In this document: in pieces, positions 26,513 to 35,589 of the stretch
Layout: each line of letters opens with the position of its first letter
Position numbering within the stretch: the first letter of the stretch is position 1
NCBI RefSeq assembly: GCF_030063305.1
Contig: NZ_JASISV010000004.1
Location: forward strand, 183,237-247,236
DNA from: Salinibacterium sp. G-O1
Lineage (GTDB): Bacteria > Actinomycetota > Actinomycetes > Actinomycetales > Microbacteriaceae
DNA length: 64,000 nucleotides
Direction of reading: 5' to 3'
Made by a program: the position numbers and the translations under genes
The notes under the pieces: model-generated
Told to the model about the DNA's origin: nothing
Seen by the model: the letters and a program-made list of their open reading frames with translations, nothing else
The model's database searches: none

Positions 26513-27329
26513 AAGGCTTACCGGCATCGTCGATTGCGGGGCCATAAACTCTCTCCATCTCGCCAAAGCTCGGAGACAGGTATTCAGTGGCCTTCGTTTC
26601 TATGCTGGGGTCCTGTCGGAGTACGGAGGCGACTTCACGCCGAATCGTGTCGATTCGATTTTGAATCCAGCGTGGAATGCTAGGGCTGGATCCAAATTGT
26701 GTTCCCCATTCGGGCAACCGCCCGAGCAGGTTGCGGTATGCCGTAACAAGATCTTGGCGACGGTCGTGGAGGGTCTCTTCCGTAAGGCTGTCGGCAGTTA
26801 GGCCGAAACTCACTAGGGGAGAGGTCCAAAACATCTGATGTTTTTCCGGGTCGGCCTTGAACTCAGCTTGGATGTCCGGGTCGTTCCGAGCGGATTCCAT
26901 GACCGCGATGTGATCGAGAGTAGTTTCCGCCTCAACCAGAGCACGCATCAGCGCCCACGCTGGGTGAGGAAGTCGCGCAAACCCACGAGGCGTAACATCG
27001 TCGAGATTACTTAGCGTGACGTACTCGGCAACCGAGATACCGGCACCCCAGATGCCCATGCCCTCATAGGGAAGCTTCCCGTACGGATCGTCCGTGTCGA
27101 TCAGCAGAGCAAGTGGACTGATCCGCAGCCCTGAGGCAATCAGGACCACTTCGCTTGAGGTCAAATCTCGCTTTCTTCCACTCTCGATATTCGCGATCAG
27201 TGACCTAGTTATGGCCTCGTTCGGGATGGCTTCCGCCAGCTGCGCCGCGGTCAGGGCCTGCATCTTGCGGTAACCCGCCACTCTTCGACCAATCGCCGGC
27301 GGCTCTTTCGCTTCGGTCGAGGATGTCAT
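26487..27329 (-). CDS. XRE-family phage repressor-like protein
   Basis: 280-aa protein with an N-terminal helix-turn-helix of the XRE type (RVAGYRKMQALTAAQLAEAI, then ITRSLIANIESGRKRDLTSS; about residues 16-60). The C-terminal 200 residues show no peptidase or S24 motif, so autocleavage is not indicated. Its position between integrase and the divergent excisionase-like gene fits the immunity repressor. The inverted repeat in the divergent promoter (27334-27419) is the likely operator. Confidence 0.8.
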   Translation of the reverse strand: MTSSTEAKEPPAIGRRVAGYRKMQALTAAQLAEAIPNEAITRSLIANIESGRKRDLTSSEVVLIASGLRISPLALLIDTDDPYGKLPYEGMGIWGAGISVAEYVTLSNLDDVTPRGFARLPHPAWALMRALVEAETTLDHIAVMESARNDPDIQAEFKADPEKHQMFWTSPLVSFGLTADSLTEETLHDRRQDLVTAYRNLLGRLPEWGTQFGSSPSIPRWIQNRIDTIRREVASVLRQDPSIETKATEYLSPSFGEMERVYGPAIDDAGKPYGPPADSD

Positions 27330-27333
27330 TTCT

Positions 27334-27419
27334 GCACTCTATCGGAACGCCTTGAGCAAAATCAACACTTTGTGCTAGCGAAAAGCGCTGGGTTGGTGTA
27401 GCGTTCCGATTAGAAGTGC
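27334..27419. promoter_or_regulatory. Phage divergent promoter with inverted-repeat operators
   Basis: Between the repressor and the rightward early genes, 27334-27350 (core ATCGGAACGC) is mirrored by 27401-27419 (core GCGTTCCGAT), including outer GCACT and AGTGC arms. A second small inverted repeat, AGCGAAAAGCGCT, lies between them. This is the expected place and form of immunity operators. Confidence 0.55.
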
Positions 27420-27477
27420 AAGTTCGGCGCAAATCCCGCGCAATTATGTAATTTCTACACAAACGATTGGACGGAGA

Positions 27478-27693
27478 ATGACACAGACCACCGCGGCGAA
27501 GGTGAGGGAGCGAGCCGACCAACTCCCCGACTTGCTCAAGCGGCAAGAACTCGCCGATTACACCGGCATCTCAGTGCAGACATTCGCTCGCTGGGCGGTC
27601 GAGAAGTCCGGACCGCGCATGACGAAGCTCGGAGGAGCCGTCCGATACCGGAAGGCAGACGTTCTCGCATGGCTCGAAGCATCGGCAGCATGA
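27478..27693 (+). CDS. Excisionase-like helix-turn-helix protein
   Basis: 71-aa MerR/AlpA-type DNA-binding protein: LLKRQELADYTGISVQTFAR is the helix-turn-helix, and GPRMTKLGGAVRYRKADVLAWLE is the wing typical of excisionases and AlpA regulators. It is the first rightward gene from the immunity region. It probably directs excision or acts as an early regulator. GGAG precedes the ATG closely. Confidence 0.85.
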   Translation: MTQTTAAKVRERADQLPDLLKRQELADYTGISVQTFARWAVEKSGPRMTKLGGAVRYRKADVLAWLEASAA

Positions 27694-27779
27694 CCGCAAC
27701 AACTAAAGAAGGCCCCATCAACGCTGCTCTAACAGCTCCGGGACCTTCACCATCCACACCCTCAGAAAAGGAAATGAAT

Positions 27780-28196
27780 ATGGAAACCAGTCTATCCGGT
27801 ACAACCCCCGAAACCCCAGCGAGCATGCGCGCCCACGCAGCCTCCCTGCTAAATGCAGCCGACCAGCTCGAGCAGGATCTACTCGCCGCAAACGGGCGCC
27901 GCACATGGACCATCGACTGGAACTCTCGCAATCCGGAAAACGAGCGGTACTACCTCGGCATCCAGAGATGCGCCACCAGCCCTGACCGGCCCTTCGTAAA
28001 TCCAGCGACACCTGAAAACGAACAGCTGAGCCCCGGGCACAAGTGGGCCAGCGAACTCCGAAAGACCAAGAAGCGCGAAACGCCAGAGTTCACCCACGAG
28101 TCGATCGCCCTCGTCGAGGTCATCTCCACATGGCGTGACGAGGATGGCCGGCTCTGGGGACGCGTGGCCGAGGTTCTCGTCGCGGTCGCCGCCTAA
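27780..28196 (+). CDS. Phage early protein of unknown function
   Basis: 138-aa protein starting at ATG 27780, 7 bases after AAAAGGA. The frame is also open to an ATG at 27690 that overlaps the excisionase stop, which would add 30 residues. It is acidic and rich in charged residues with no recognised domain; WTIDWNSRNPENERYYLGIQ and VVEVISTWRDEDGRLWGRVAE-like segments suggest a folded protein. Its TAA overlaps the next ATG (TAATG). Confidence 0.7.
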   Translation: METSLSGTTPETPASMRAHAASLLNAADQLEQDLLAANGRRTWTIDWNSRNPENERYYLGIQRCATSPDRPFVNPATPENEQLSPGHKWASELRKTKKRETPEFTHESIALVEVISTWRDEDGRLWGRVAEVLVAVAA

Positions 28197-28381
28197 TGGC
28201 CCTCTGCACCGCATCAGTGCCCGGACAGCGCCCCGTCTGCCCCTGGCCACGAGTCGAGTCAGCAGACAGCTCCCTCTGTGCCCGCCACATCCTCATCGCA
28301 AACAACGACGCCCAAGACATCGGAGTTGCGCTGCTTTCGTCGATCGTGCTGAAGGAAGGAAGAGCAGAAATTTGTCGATAA
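28196..28381 (+). CDS. Small phage ORF
   Basis: 61-aa ORF coupled to the preceding gene by a TAATG overlap at 28194-28198 and overlapping the start of the next gene. It has several Cys (positions 4, 15 and 28) but no clear zinc motif. Support is from position and coupling only. Confidence 0.4.
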   Translation: MALCTASVPGQRPVCPWPRVESADSSLCARHILIANNDAQDIGVALLSSIVLKEGRAEICR

Positions 28382-28704
28382 ATGACACCGCGTGGGCCTA
28401 CACCGTCGACCTGATCGCTTCACCGAAGGCAGTGCTCCTCGCACTCGCCTTCTGCAGGAACGGCAAAACCGGCCGATGCTTCCCCAGCCAGCAGGAACTC
28501 GTCGCGATGACGGGCCTCTCCCCGGCGACGGTAAGACGCTCACTCGGTGATCTGGTCGAAGCGAAACTGATCACGCGGACGAAGACGGTCAAAGGCAGGT
28601 ATCGCAGCAATGACGAATACCAGCTCAACCACGACTATGAGCCCGCAGAAGTACCCGTCACCATGAGCGCCGCTCACCACGCAACAAAGCGGTGCTCACC
28701 GTGA
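28372..28704 (+). CDS. Helix-turn-helix protein, replication-initiator type
   Basis: 110-aa protein with a winged helix: SPKAVLLALAFCRNGKTGRC, then FPSQQELVAMTGLSPATVRR and LVEAKLITRTKTVKGRY, the pattern of the HTH_36/replication-initiator N-domains of phages. A TTG start at 28372 with GGAAGGAAGAG about 9 bases upstream is used. It is followed by a gene that looks like the C-terminal part of the same kind of initiator, so the pair probably starts phage DNA replication. Confidence 0.75.
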   Translation: MSINDTAWAYTVDLIASPKAVLLALAFCRNGKTGRCFPSQQELVAMTGLSPATVRRSLGDLVEAKLITRTKTVKGRYRSNDEYQLNHDYEPAEVPVTMSAAHHATKRCSP

Positions 28705-29072
28705 CTAAAAGTGGTGCTCATGGTGACGGGGCAGTAGTACCAACAGGAAAAGAACCGGAAGATAACCGGAAGAGAGCCGCGCAACGCGGCACACGCATCC
28801 CCGACGACTTCACCGTCACCCCAGCGATGGTCGAATGGGCCAGAGAGCGAACACCGCTCGTAGACGGCCCACGCGCCACCGAGAAGTTCATCAACCACTG
28901 GACAGCAACCAGCGGCCGCAACGCCACCAAACTCGACTGGCCCGCCACCTGGCGCAACTGGATGCTCCGCGACCAAGAAACCGCCAAAGACAGGCCAGCA
29001 CGCCGCAACACACCCGAGGAGCGACTCAGGGCCACACTCGCCCTCGTCCCCGACATCAAGGAGATCTCATGA
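28692..29072 (+). CDS. Phage replication-associated protein
   Basis: 126-aa basic protein. The segment RIPDDFTVTPAMVEWARERT followed by ATEKFINHWTATSGRNATKL and DWPATWRNWML resembles the C-terminal DnaT/replication-protein module often fused to an HTH domain in phages. Here it is separate from and overlaps the HTH gene by 13 bp. GTG start at 28692. Confidence 0.65.
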   Translation: MLTVTKSGAHGDGAVVPTGKEPEDNRKRAAQRGTRIPDDFTVTPAMVEWARERTPLVDGPRATEKFINHWTATSGRNATKLDWPATWRNWMLRDQETAKDRPARRNTPEERLRATLALVPDIKEIS

Positions 29073-29485
29073 ACGACCACGAGCTCGCCCGCGTAGTCGC
29101 CCGCATCCAAGCAGGCGACAACCGCACCGTCGACCGCGTCACGATGAGCCACTGGAAAGAAATCATCGGACACCTGCCCGTCACCGACGCCATGACCGCC
29201 ATCGTCATGCACTTCCGCGAATCCACCGCCTACCTCACACCCGCCCACATCGTCGCCAACGCACGCAGACTCAGCGAGCAGCGCGCACTCGAGGCGCCAC
29301 CCATCGACGACGCACCTATCGGATCTGGGTGGCCCAAACCAGCGAACTACGAGGCCATGAGCGCCGCCTACAACGACCCCGCAGAATTCCAGCACCAGTG
29401 CGCGATCTACAACCGGCAGCTCGCCGACGCCGGATACGAGATCAACCACCGATACCCGATCGCGCCAGCGCAGGAAGCGGCGTGA
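29069..29485 (+). CDS. Phage protein, helicase-loader-like or unknown
   Basis: 138-aa protein with AAGGAG 5 bases before ATG 29069 and an ATGA overlap with the preceding gene. TYL-like N-terminal segment MSHWKEIIGHLPVTDAMTAI and FRESTAYLTPAHIVANARRL resemble small actinophage proteins found after replication initiators. No catalytic motif is seen; the function is unknown. Confidence 0.65.
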   Translation: MNDHELARVVARIQAGDNRTVDRVTMSHWKEIIGHLPVTDAMTAIVMHFRESTAYLTPAHIVANARRLSEQRALEAPPIDDAPIGSGWPKPANYEAMSAAYNDPAEFQHQCAIYNRQLADAGYEINHRYPIAPAQEAA

Positions 29486-29808
29486 CCGCACACCACCGCA
29501 CCGCGGCATGGGCGGCCGTCACCCGAGTACAACGTCCACGCATCGAAGCGACCCTCCCGCGACCCTGCGCCGACTGCGGACGACCCGTAACCCCCGGCCA
29601 AAAATGGCAAGTCGCCCACCTGACCCCAGTCAGCATCGCCAAACGACTCGGCTGGTCAGTGCAACAAATCAACGACCCCAGCAACCTCGGCGCCTCACAC
29701 ACCAAAGCCAAAGGCCAGAAAGCCTGCAACCAAATCGCAGGCGGCAAACTCGGCGCCGCCGCCACCAACCGCAAACGGCAAACCGACAAGAACATGCCCT
29801 CATGGTGA
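29482..29808 (+). CDS. HNH endonuclease
   Basis: 108-aa nuclease with the zinc pair CADCGRPV and a later CNQ, and the HNH elements WQVAHLTPVS, NLGASHTKAKGQK and ACNQIAGGK. HNH proteins next to terminase genes are commonly needed for phage DNA packaging, and no separate small terminase is seen here. GTG start 29482 overlaps the upstream stop by GTGA. Confidence 0.85.
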   Translation: MTAHHRTAAWAAVTRVQRPRIEATLPRPCADCGRPVTPGQKWQVAHLTPVSIAKRLGWSVQQINDPSNLGASHTKAKGQKACNQIAGGKLGAAATNRKRQTDKNMPSW

Positions 29809-30788
29809 ACGCCCTCGCAGGGCTCCACCTCAACCCGTCAGACTACGAACCCGTCACCGCCGAACGCAGAATGATGACCAACCTGCGACCCACAATCGCA
29901 CACGTCAACCAGCACTGGAAACACCGACTCCAACAAGACCGACACGCCGGCATCGTCACCTACGACGACCTCATCTCCGAAGCCTCAGAAATCCTCTGGA
30001 AAGCCGCAAACGAATACCCCGCCTGGGCAACCGAAAGACAACTCGACCCCCACTCAGGAGCGATCTTCTGGGCATACGCCCGCAAAGCAATCGACTGGGG
30101 CCTCGCCAACTACCTACAACACCGCTACCAAAAAACAGACACCAGCCTCGAAAAGATCAGCGGCGAAGACAACCCCGACGACTGGGCCAGCGACGACATC
30201 ATCCGCACCCAACTCTCACGCCACCGACCCGCATCCATGCTCCACGAACAAATCGCCGACCAAATCATCATGACGCGCCGCGACTGGCGAATCCTCATCG
30301 CCCTCCGCTACTTCGAAGAACTCCCATACGAGCAGATAGGGAAACTCACCGACATGAGCCAAGACCGCTCCATCAACTACATCACCGAGATCTGCGGACG
30401 CATCCGAGAACACGCACTCACCCTCGTCGCAGCCGAACCCAGACCACCCATCACCCCACGCAAACTCAACATCGCCGACACCCTGCCCGAACTCGAGCAA
30501 TACATCTGGCGACGATACGGAACCGACACCTCCACCTGGCTCGGATGGGTAGCCCACTGCTACCGACAAGACGTGTCCTACATCACCGACCTCCTGCAGC
30601 ACGGCAACATCATCCGCGCCTTCGGGAAGATCGCCCACAACCGCTCACTCACCGACGAGCAAGTCAGAGACATACGCCGCCGCACCGACGCCGGCGAAGG
30701 CACCGCATCAATCGCTGCCTCCCTCAACACCTCCATGCAAGTCGTCCAGCTCATCAAGGCAGGCAAAACCTACGTGGACGTAGCATGA
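29802..30788 (+). CDS. Phage sigma-70-like factor
   Basis: 328-aa protein. A region-2-like part (VTYDDLISEASEILWKAANE, then IFWAYARKAIDWGLANYLQH; about 50-110) precedes a region-4-like part (RDWRILIALRYFEELPYEQI, then GKLTDMSQDRSINYITEICG; about 160-205). The C-terminus adds an HTH (TDEQVRDIRRRTDAGEGTAS, then IAASLNTSMQVVQLIKAG). It overlaps HNH by 7 bp and terminase by ATGA. I infer it turns on late genes. Third positions are strongly C-rich, unlike the terminase gene that follows. Confidence 0.75.
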   Translation: MVNALAGLHLNPSDYEPVTAERRMMTNLRPTIAHVNQHWKHRLQQDRHAGIVTYDDLISEASEILWKAANEYPAWATERQLDPHSGAIFWAYARKAIDWGLANYLQHRYQKTDTSLEKISGEDNPDDWASDDIIRTQLSRHRPASMLHEQIADQIIMTRRDWRILIALRYFEELPYEQIGKLTDMSQDRSINYITEICGRIREHALTLVAAEPRPPITPRKLNIADTLPELEQYIWRRYGTDTSTWLGWVAHCYRQDVSYITDLLQHGNIIRAFGKIAHNRSLTDEQVRDIRRRTDAGEGTASIAASLNTSMQVVQLIKAGKTYVDVA

Positions 30789-32386
30789 CCACCAACACGC
30801 GACACGCCGAAGAATCAACCGCCGTTTTTGAGAAATCACCATCACCCCCGCCCGTTGGCAGCACGGCTTTTCACACAGACAACTGGGAATCGGTTCGTGA
30901 TCTGTCGATACCTCCGCTGAATCTGTCGGGTCTGTCTGATTCTCAGAGAGGGCGTGAGGAGTTCATTCAGGGCGCGGGGTTGACGAGGTTGACTGGGCCG
31001 CGTGCGAAGCGTGACAAGCGCACGGGGGAGTTGATGACCCCTAGGCCGGCGCAGTTGCTGATCTCGGACGCTGTGAATGCTGCCGATCGCTTCATGGGGA
31101 TACTTGCGCCTCGGAGGTCGACGAAGACTTCGGCGTTGTTCGCGGTGGCGATGGGCAGGATCTCGCTGCGTGAGGATTACAGCATCAGCTACACGATGGC
31201 GACGACGGCGTTGAAGGCTCGGGCGAGGTTCAAGAAGGACATCGCGGAGCCGCTGGAGTTCCTGTTTCCAGATACGAGCTCGCGCCCGTTCAAGCTGAAC
31301 TATGGGGGCGGCTCGGAGTCGGTGCGGTGGCTTGAGACGGGGTCGCTGTTGCAGTTCGGCGCGCCGAAGGGTGACAACTACCGTTCGGATGCGTGGGATC
31401 TGATCATCGTGGATGAGGCTGGCGAGGCCGAGCCGGAGATGACTGACGACCTGATCTCGGGTGCGTTGGCGACGATGGACACGATCCCCGATGCGCTGTT
31501 CATCGCGGCGGGAACGGCAGGGGATATCCGCGCAGGGAACCTGCTCTATCAGACGTTGGACGATGGGCGGGAGGGACGCAACCGGACGACGGTCATCGAG
31601 TTCGCGGCACCCCCGACTACGACCCTTGAGAATGTCATGACCTCGGGCGAGAAGGACTGGGACAAGACGGTGCCGCTGCTCGTTGCCGCTCACCCTGGGA
31701 TCGACCACGGCACGACGCTTGCGGATCTGCGCACCAACTTCGACAAGATGAAGCCGCAGCAGTTCCTCAAGGAGTATCTGGGGATCTTCGGTCAGATCGG
31801 TTCGATGTCGTTCCTGGACCAGATCAAGTTCGGCAAGGGACTGCAGGCATCGCCGCTCCCGGCACCGCCCGAGCTGTTCACCCTCGCGTTCTCGGTTCAC
31901 TTGAACTCGACGGTCGCATCAATCGTTGCCGCGTGGCGTGACGACGACGGGCGCGCATGCTGGCTCGTGATGTACAACGGGCCGGTGCGCGGGCTTCACC
32001 GGGAGGTGCTGCGACTGGCGCTGAAGTACCGCGCGAACGTCGCCTACGACTCCGGCAATGGTGCGACGGACAGCGAGGCGCAGAAGCTGATGAAGGCACG
32101 TCCACGCCCCCGTATGGTGGCGCGCAAGTGGTCGGACGTGTCGACTGCTGCGTCTCTCACGGTCAAGGAGATTGAGTCTGAGAACGTCGTCCATTGGGGG
32201 CAGGACGCTCTCGATGGCGCGGTGAGGCTCGCTACGAAGCGCGGTGCGAGGGACAGCAAACGGTGGTCGTTCGGTCGACCTGACGAGGATGACGACATCA
32301 CCGCGCTCGAGGCCGCAGCGATCGCGTTGCACACCTTCGACGATGCGCCTCCTCGCGCAGCTCTCACCCCGAGCGTGGCCTCATGA
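30785..32386 (+). CDS. Terminase large subunit
   Basis: 533-aa DNA-packaging motor and nuclease. The ATPase part has a Walker-A-like ILAPRRSTKTSALFA (about residue 105) and Walker B DLIIVDEAGE; the nuclease domain includes AYDSGNGATDS and a C-terminal acidic DEDDDITALEAAA. It is of normal length. Codon and base use change inside the first 30 codons: A/C-rich upstream, G/T-rich from about 30,880 onward, which marks a module junction. Confidence 0.9.
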   Translation: MTTNTRHAEESTAVFEKSPSPPPVGSTAFHTDNWESVRDLSIPPLNLSGLSDSQRGREEFIQGAGLTRLTGPRAKRDKRTGELMTPRPAQLLISDAVNAADRFMGILAPRRSTKTSALFAVAMGRISLREDYSISYTMATTALKARARFKKDIAEPLEFLFPDTSSRPFKLNYGGGSESVRWLETGSLLQFGAPKGDNYRSDAWDLIIVDEAGEAEPEMTDDLISGALATMDTIPDALFIAAGTAGDIRAGNLLYQTLDDGREGRNRTTVIEFAAPPTTTLENVMTSGEKDWDKTVPLLVAAHPGIDHGTTLADLRTNFDKMKPQQFLKEYLGIFGQIGSMSFLDQIKFGKGLQASPLPAPPELFTLAFSVHLNSTVASIVAAWRDDDGRACWLVMYNGPVRGLHREVLRLALKYRANVAYDSGNGATDSEAQKLMKARPRPRMVARKWSDVSTAASLTVKEIESENVVHWGQDALDGAVRLATKRGARDSKRWSFGRPDEDDDITALEAAAIALHTFDDAPPRAALTPSVAS

Positions 32387-32664
32387 CTATCCGTGTCGAC
32401 TGTTCCCCGGCGATGACGTTGGTCGTTTGCAGTGAGTGCCCGGGCTGGGATTACATGGCCGCTGACCGTGCTGAGGGGCGCAGGGCGGGCGCTCGCCATG
32501 AGTCCCAGGTGCATCCCGGGTCGGATCGTGCGAAGGGTGCTTTGCGGGTTCAACGATTCCGCGACACGCCGAAGGAAATACATACTGAGTATGTAACGGT
32601 CGAGGTTGATCCTGAAAGTAATGGGACTTCTCGATCTACTCGGACTAGGCCGACAGCGGCCTGA
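32383..32664 (+). CDS. Small phage protein, possible zinc binder
   Basis: 93-aa protein coupled by ATGA to the terminase. VVCSECPGWDYMAADRAEGR with Cys residues at 7, 16 and 19 and two downstream His (about 39 and 44) resembles a small treble-clef zinc knuckle. It lies between terminase and portal and overlaps the portal start by 44 bp. Function unknown. Confidence 0.6.
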   Translation: MTIRVDCSPAMTLVVCSECPGWDYMAADRAEGRRAGARHESQVHPGSDRAKGALRVQRFRDTPKEIHTEYVTVEVDPESNGTSRSTRTRPTAA

Positions 32665-33664
32665 CTATCTGGCGACCCTCGATGATTTCGGGCTGCGGTC
32701 GCCGTGGGCTGAGGGCTCGCTCGCGGCGATCGTCTACGCCGATGTGCTCGGCGCTGATGCCGCGGCCGGGATGCCGCTGAGCAGGGCTGAGGCCATCCAG
32801 ATCCCCGCCGTATCGAAGGCACGAAACCTCCTCGTATCCACCATCGCGAAGCTGCCGCTGGTGGCGCTCGACAAGGATGGCGCGCTGGGCGAGCAGCCCA
32901 CATGGTTGTACCGCACTGACGGGCTTGTGAGCCCGTACGAGCGGCTAGCTTGGACAGTCGATGACCTGATCTTCTATGGGGTCAGCTTGTGGCTGACCGA
33001 ACGGGGAGCGGCTGGCCAAATCTTGAACGCGGAGTGGTGCCCGCCGCAGTTATGGAAGATCACAGACGGGCATGTGCTCGTCAACGACATCGCAGTCGAC
33101 TCCCAGGACTACATCCTGTTTAACCCGCCCTTCGAGGGGCTGCTGAACGTCGGCAGTCGCACCCTGAAGGGTGCCCGCGACACCGAGAAGGCGTGGACGG
33201 GTCGCATGCGCAACCCCATCCCGCTCATCGAGCTGAAAGTTACCGACGACTCAAACCTGACCCAGGCCGAGGTCGACGCCTACGTGAAGGCGTGGGCTGC
33301 CGCTCGCCAGGCCGAGAACGGGGGAGTGAGCTTCACCCCTGCAGGCATGGAAGTGCGCGTCCACGGCGAGGTGAAAGCCGACCTCATGCAGGAAGGCCGC
33401 AACGCGATCCGCACCGACGTTGGCTCATTCCTGAACGTCCGCGCTGCGCTGCTCGATGGCACGACTGGCATCGACTCGCTGACCTACACGACGAAAGACG
33501 GGGAGAAGAACAGCTTCTACGAGCTGGATCTCCCGTTCTGGACGAACCCGATCGAACATGCCTTGTCCGTCGACAAGGTCGTGCCCCGCGGCCAGCGAGT
33601 TCGCTTCGACCGTATCGAGCTTGACAACCCGGTGCTGCCTACCGGCGTACCTACGGAGGACTGA
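32621..33664 (+). CDS. Phage portal protein
   Basis: 347-aa portal protein forming the DNA entry ring of the capsid. MPLSRAEAIQIPAVSKARNL (about 50-70), PTWLYRT, and the LIELKVTDDSNLTQAEVDAY segment are typical of HK97-type portals of actinophages. It is shorter than most (around 450), as seen in very small siphophages. ATG 32621 is chosen; TTG at 32606 is an alternative. Confidence 0.85.
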   Translation: MGLLDLLGLGRQRPDYLATLDDFGLRSPWAEGSLAAIVYADVLGADAAAGMPLSRAEAIQIPAVSKARNLLVSTIAKLPLVALDKDGALGEQPTWLYRTDGLVSPYERLAWTVDDLIFYGVSLWLTERGAAGQILNAEWCPPQLWKITDGHVLVNDIAVDSQDYILFNPPFEGLLNVGSRTLKGARDTEKAWTGRMRNPIPLIELKVTDDSNLTQAEVDAYVKAWAAARQAENGGVSFTPAGMEVRVHGEVKADLMQEGRNAIRTDVGSFLNVRAALLDGTTGIDSLTYTTKDGEKNSFYELDLPFWTNPIEHALSVDKVVPRGQRVRFDRIELDNPVLPTGVPTED

Positions 33665-35268
33665 TGACTGACGGCCTTATCTCGACGAGCACCCTGCTCG
33701 CCGACCTCAACGCACGCACCCTCTCCGGGCTGCTCGTGCCGTTCGGAGAACAGGGAAACACCAACCTCGGCAAGTTCACCGTCGAGGCGGGCGTGCTGAC
33801 CCTGCCCCGCGATCCCTCGGTGGTGACGTTGAACATCGGCCACGACCGCGAGATCCCGGTCGGCCGCGCAACGGTACTCGCTGAGCATGCAGACGGCATA
33901 CATGCGACCTTCAGCTTCGCCAACACGGACGAGGCTGACGAGGCTCTGCTCGCGTACGACGCGGGAACCAGGGGCGCGCTGAGTGTCGAGGCCAAGAACC
34001 TCGTCATCCGAGCCGGCAAAGCGATCGCGGGCCACATCTTCGGCGCCGCGGTCGTTGCCAAGGGCGCGTTCCCGTCAGCGACTCTCATGGCCGCAGACAT
34101 CGGCGAAGAGATTCCCGCTGAAGAGATCCCCACTCTGCTTGAGCCAGTAGACGGTGACATTTCCATCGTCGCTACCGAGATCCCCGAGACAGTCACCGTG
34201 ACTGCCGCGGACAACAGCATCACCTTCACACCCAACACCGAAAGCGAGACACTTGTGATCCCGAACACCCTTCAGGCGGGAGCGGGCACACAGTCCACTC
34301 CTGCTCTTTCCGTCAGTGACATCGGCGGCATGCTCTACGCCATGAACCAGGGCACCCTCTCGGTGGATGACTTCGCCGAACGCCTCGGCCACGAGAACGG
34401 CGCAACACTGTTCGCTGCTCTCTCCGACGTGAAGTACGACGGAGTTGGTGGCATCGCCGGCGTGCAGGGCATCCTCCCGCAGTGGATGGGCCTCATCTGG
34501 TCGGCACTGAACTACCGCCAGCAGGTTCTCCCGCTGTTCGGTCACAAAGACCTCACCAGCCTCACGCTGAACGGGTTCAAGTGGACGCAGAAGCCAGCAG
34601 GTGGAGACTGGGCAGGCAACAAGGCCGCAGTGCCCTCGAACACCCTCACCGTCGCCGCTGTGACCGGCTCCGCAAGCCGCTACGCGGTCGGCCACGACAT
34701 CGCTCGCGAGTTCGTCGACTTCCCCGTCCCCGGCTTCTTCGAGAGCTACGCGGATGCCGTCACCGAGGACTACGCCAAGTGGGCAGACGCGAAGGTTGCA
34801 GCCGCAGTCCTCGCCGGAGCGACCGCCCTCGCCGGTGATGCGCTCACGACCCTCCCGGGCGCAAGTGGTGGCACGATCGGCTCGGCAGCGTCCGCGATCA
34901 TCGACGGCGCGACAGTGCTGGTCACCAATGGTGTACTTCCCTCGTTCGCGCTGGTCGCACCGGCCCTCTGGAAGCAGATGGCCAAGCAGCCGAAGGCGAA
35001 CGTGCTCGGCTACCTGAACGCGGCTCTCGGCCTCAGCGAGGGTGACCTCGACGGGTTCGTGATCCGACCCTCCGCGACGGTCACCGCAGGCAAGGTACTC
35101 GTCGGAGCGAAGGAAGCCGCAACGGTGTACGAACTCCCGGGAGTTCCGATCCGAATCGACGCACTCGACCTCGCCAAGGGCGGCATCGACAAGGCCGCCT
35201 TCGGATACGCCGGCGTGGTCATCAACGACGCGACTGGCTTGCAGCTCGTCACGGCAGCAACGGTCTAA
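33664..35268 (+). CDS. Capsid maturation protease fused to major capsid protein
   Basis: 534-aa fusion. Residues 1-145 look like a U35-type prohead protease: LSGLLVPFGEQGNTNLGKF, the His motif LNIGHDREIPVGR and the Ser motif GALSVEAKNLVI. A linker of about 100 residues follows, then an HK97-fold capsid domain (VQGILPQWMGLIWSALNYRQ onward). In most siphophages these are separate genes. GGAGGA precedes ATG 33664, which overlaps the portal stop by one base. Confidence 0.85.
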   Translation: MTDGLISTSTLLADLNARTLSGLLVPFGEQGNTNLGKFTVEAGVLTLPRDPSVVTLNIGHDREIPVGRATVLAEHADGIHATFSFANTDEADEALLAYDAGTRGALSVEAKNLVIRAGKAIAGHIFGAAVVAKGAFPSATLMAADIGEEIPAEEIPTLLEPVDGDISIVATEIPETVTVTAADNSITFTPNTESETLVIPNTLQAGAGTQSTPALSVSDIGGMLYAMNQGTLSVDDFAERLGHENGATLFAALSDVKYDGVGGIAGVQGILPQWMGLIWSALNYRQQVLPLFGHKDLTSLTLNGFKWTQKPAGGDWAGNKAAVPSNTLTVAAVTGSASRYAVGHDIAREFVDFPVPGFFESYADAVTEDYAKWADAKVAAAVLAGATALAGDALTTLPGASGGTIGSAASAIIDGATVLVTNGVLPSFALVAPALWKQMAKQPKANVLGYLNAALGLSEGDLDGFVIRPSATVTAGKVLVGAKEAATVYELPGVPIRIDALDLAKGGIDKAAFGYAGVVINDATGLQLVTAATV

Positions 35269-35271
35269 CCC

Positions 35272-35589
35272 GTGGATGGGTGGTGGGGAGTGGGATTTGA
35301 GGAGCTGCGCGATGCGTGGCCCGATGCTCCCGAGGATTACCAGACGTGTGGGCGCCTTCTCGAGGCCGCCTACATCCAGTGCAGCGAATTCGCACCGGCG
35401 TTTGAGGGTGCCCTCCCCGAAACCTACCGCCTCGCGCTGATCATGCAGACCCGCGCATTGTGGCAGTCGACCGTCTCCGACACTCAGGACGGCATGGGGG
35501 AGGGCGGGTTTCACGTCACCGTCTTCCCCATGGACTGGACAGTGAAAGCTCTCCTGCGCCCGAAGCGTGGCGTTCCGGTGGTCGGCTGA
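35272..35589 (+). CDS. Head-tail connector protein
   Basis: 105-aa helical protein starting with GTG 35272, 3 bp after the capsid stop. The helical segment FEELRDAWPDAPEDYQTCGR and YRLALIMQTRALWQSTVSDT fit the small adaptor proteins that sit directly after the capsid gene. The assignment rests mainly on position. Confidence 0.65.
   Translation: MDGWWGVGFEELRDAWPDAPEDYQTCGRLLEAAYIQCSEFAPAFEGALPETYRLALIMQTRALWQSTVSDTQDGMGEGGFHVTVFPMDWTVKALLRPKRGVPVVG

Noticed and set aside
27669-27779. Longer start for the 27780 phage gene at 27669 or 27690
   Set aside because: The strong AAAAGGA site fits ATG 27780; the ATGA overlap at 27690 is kept only as an alternative.
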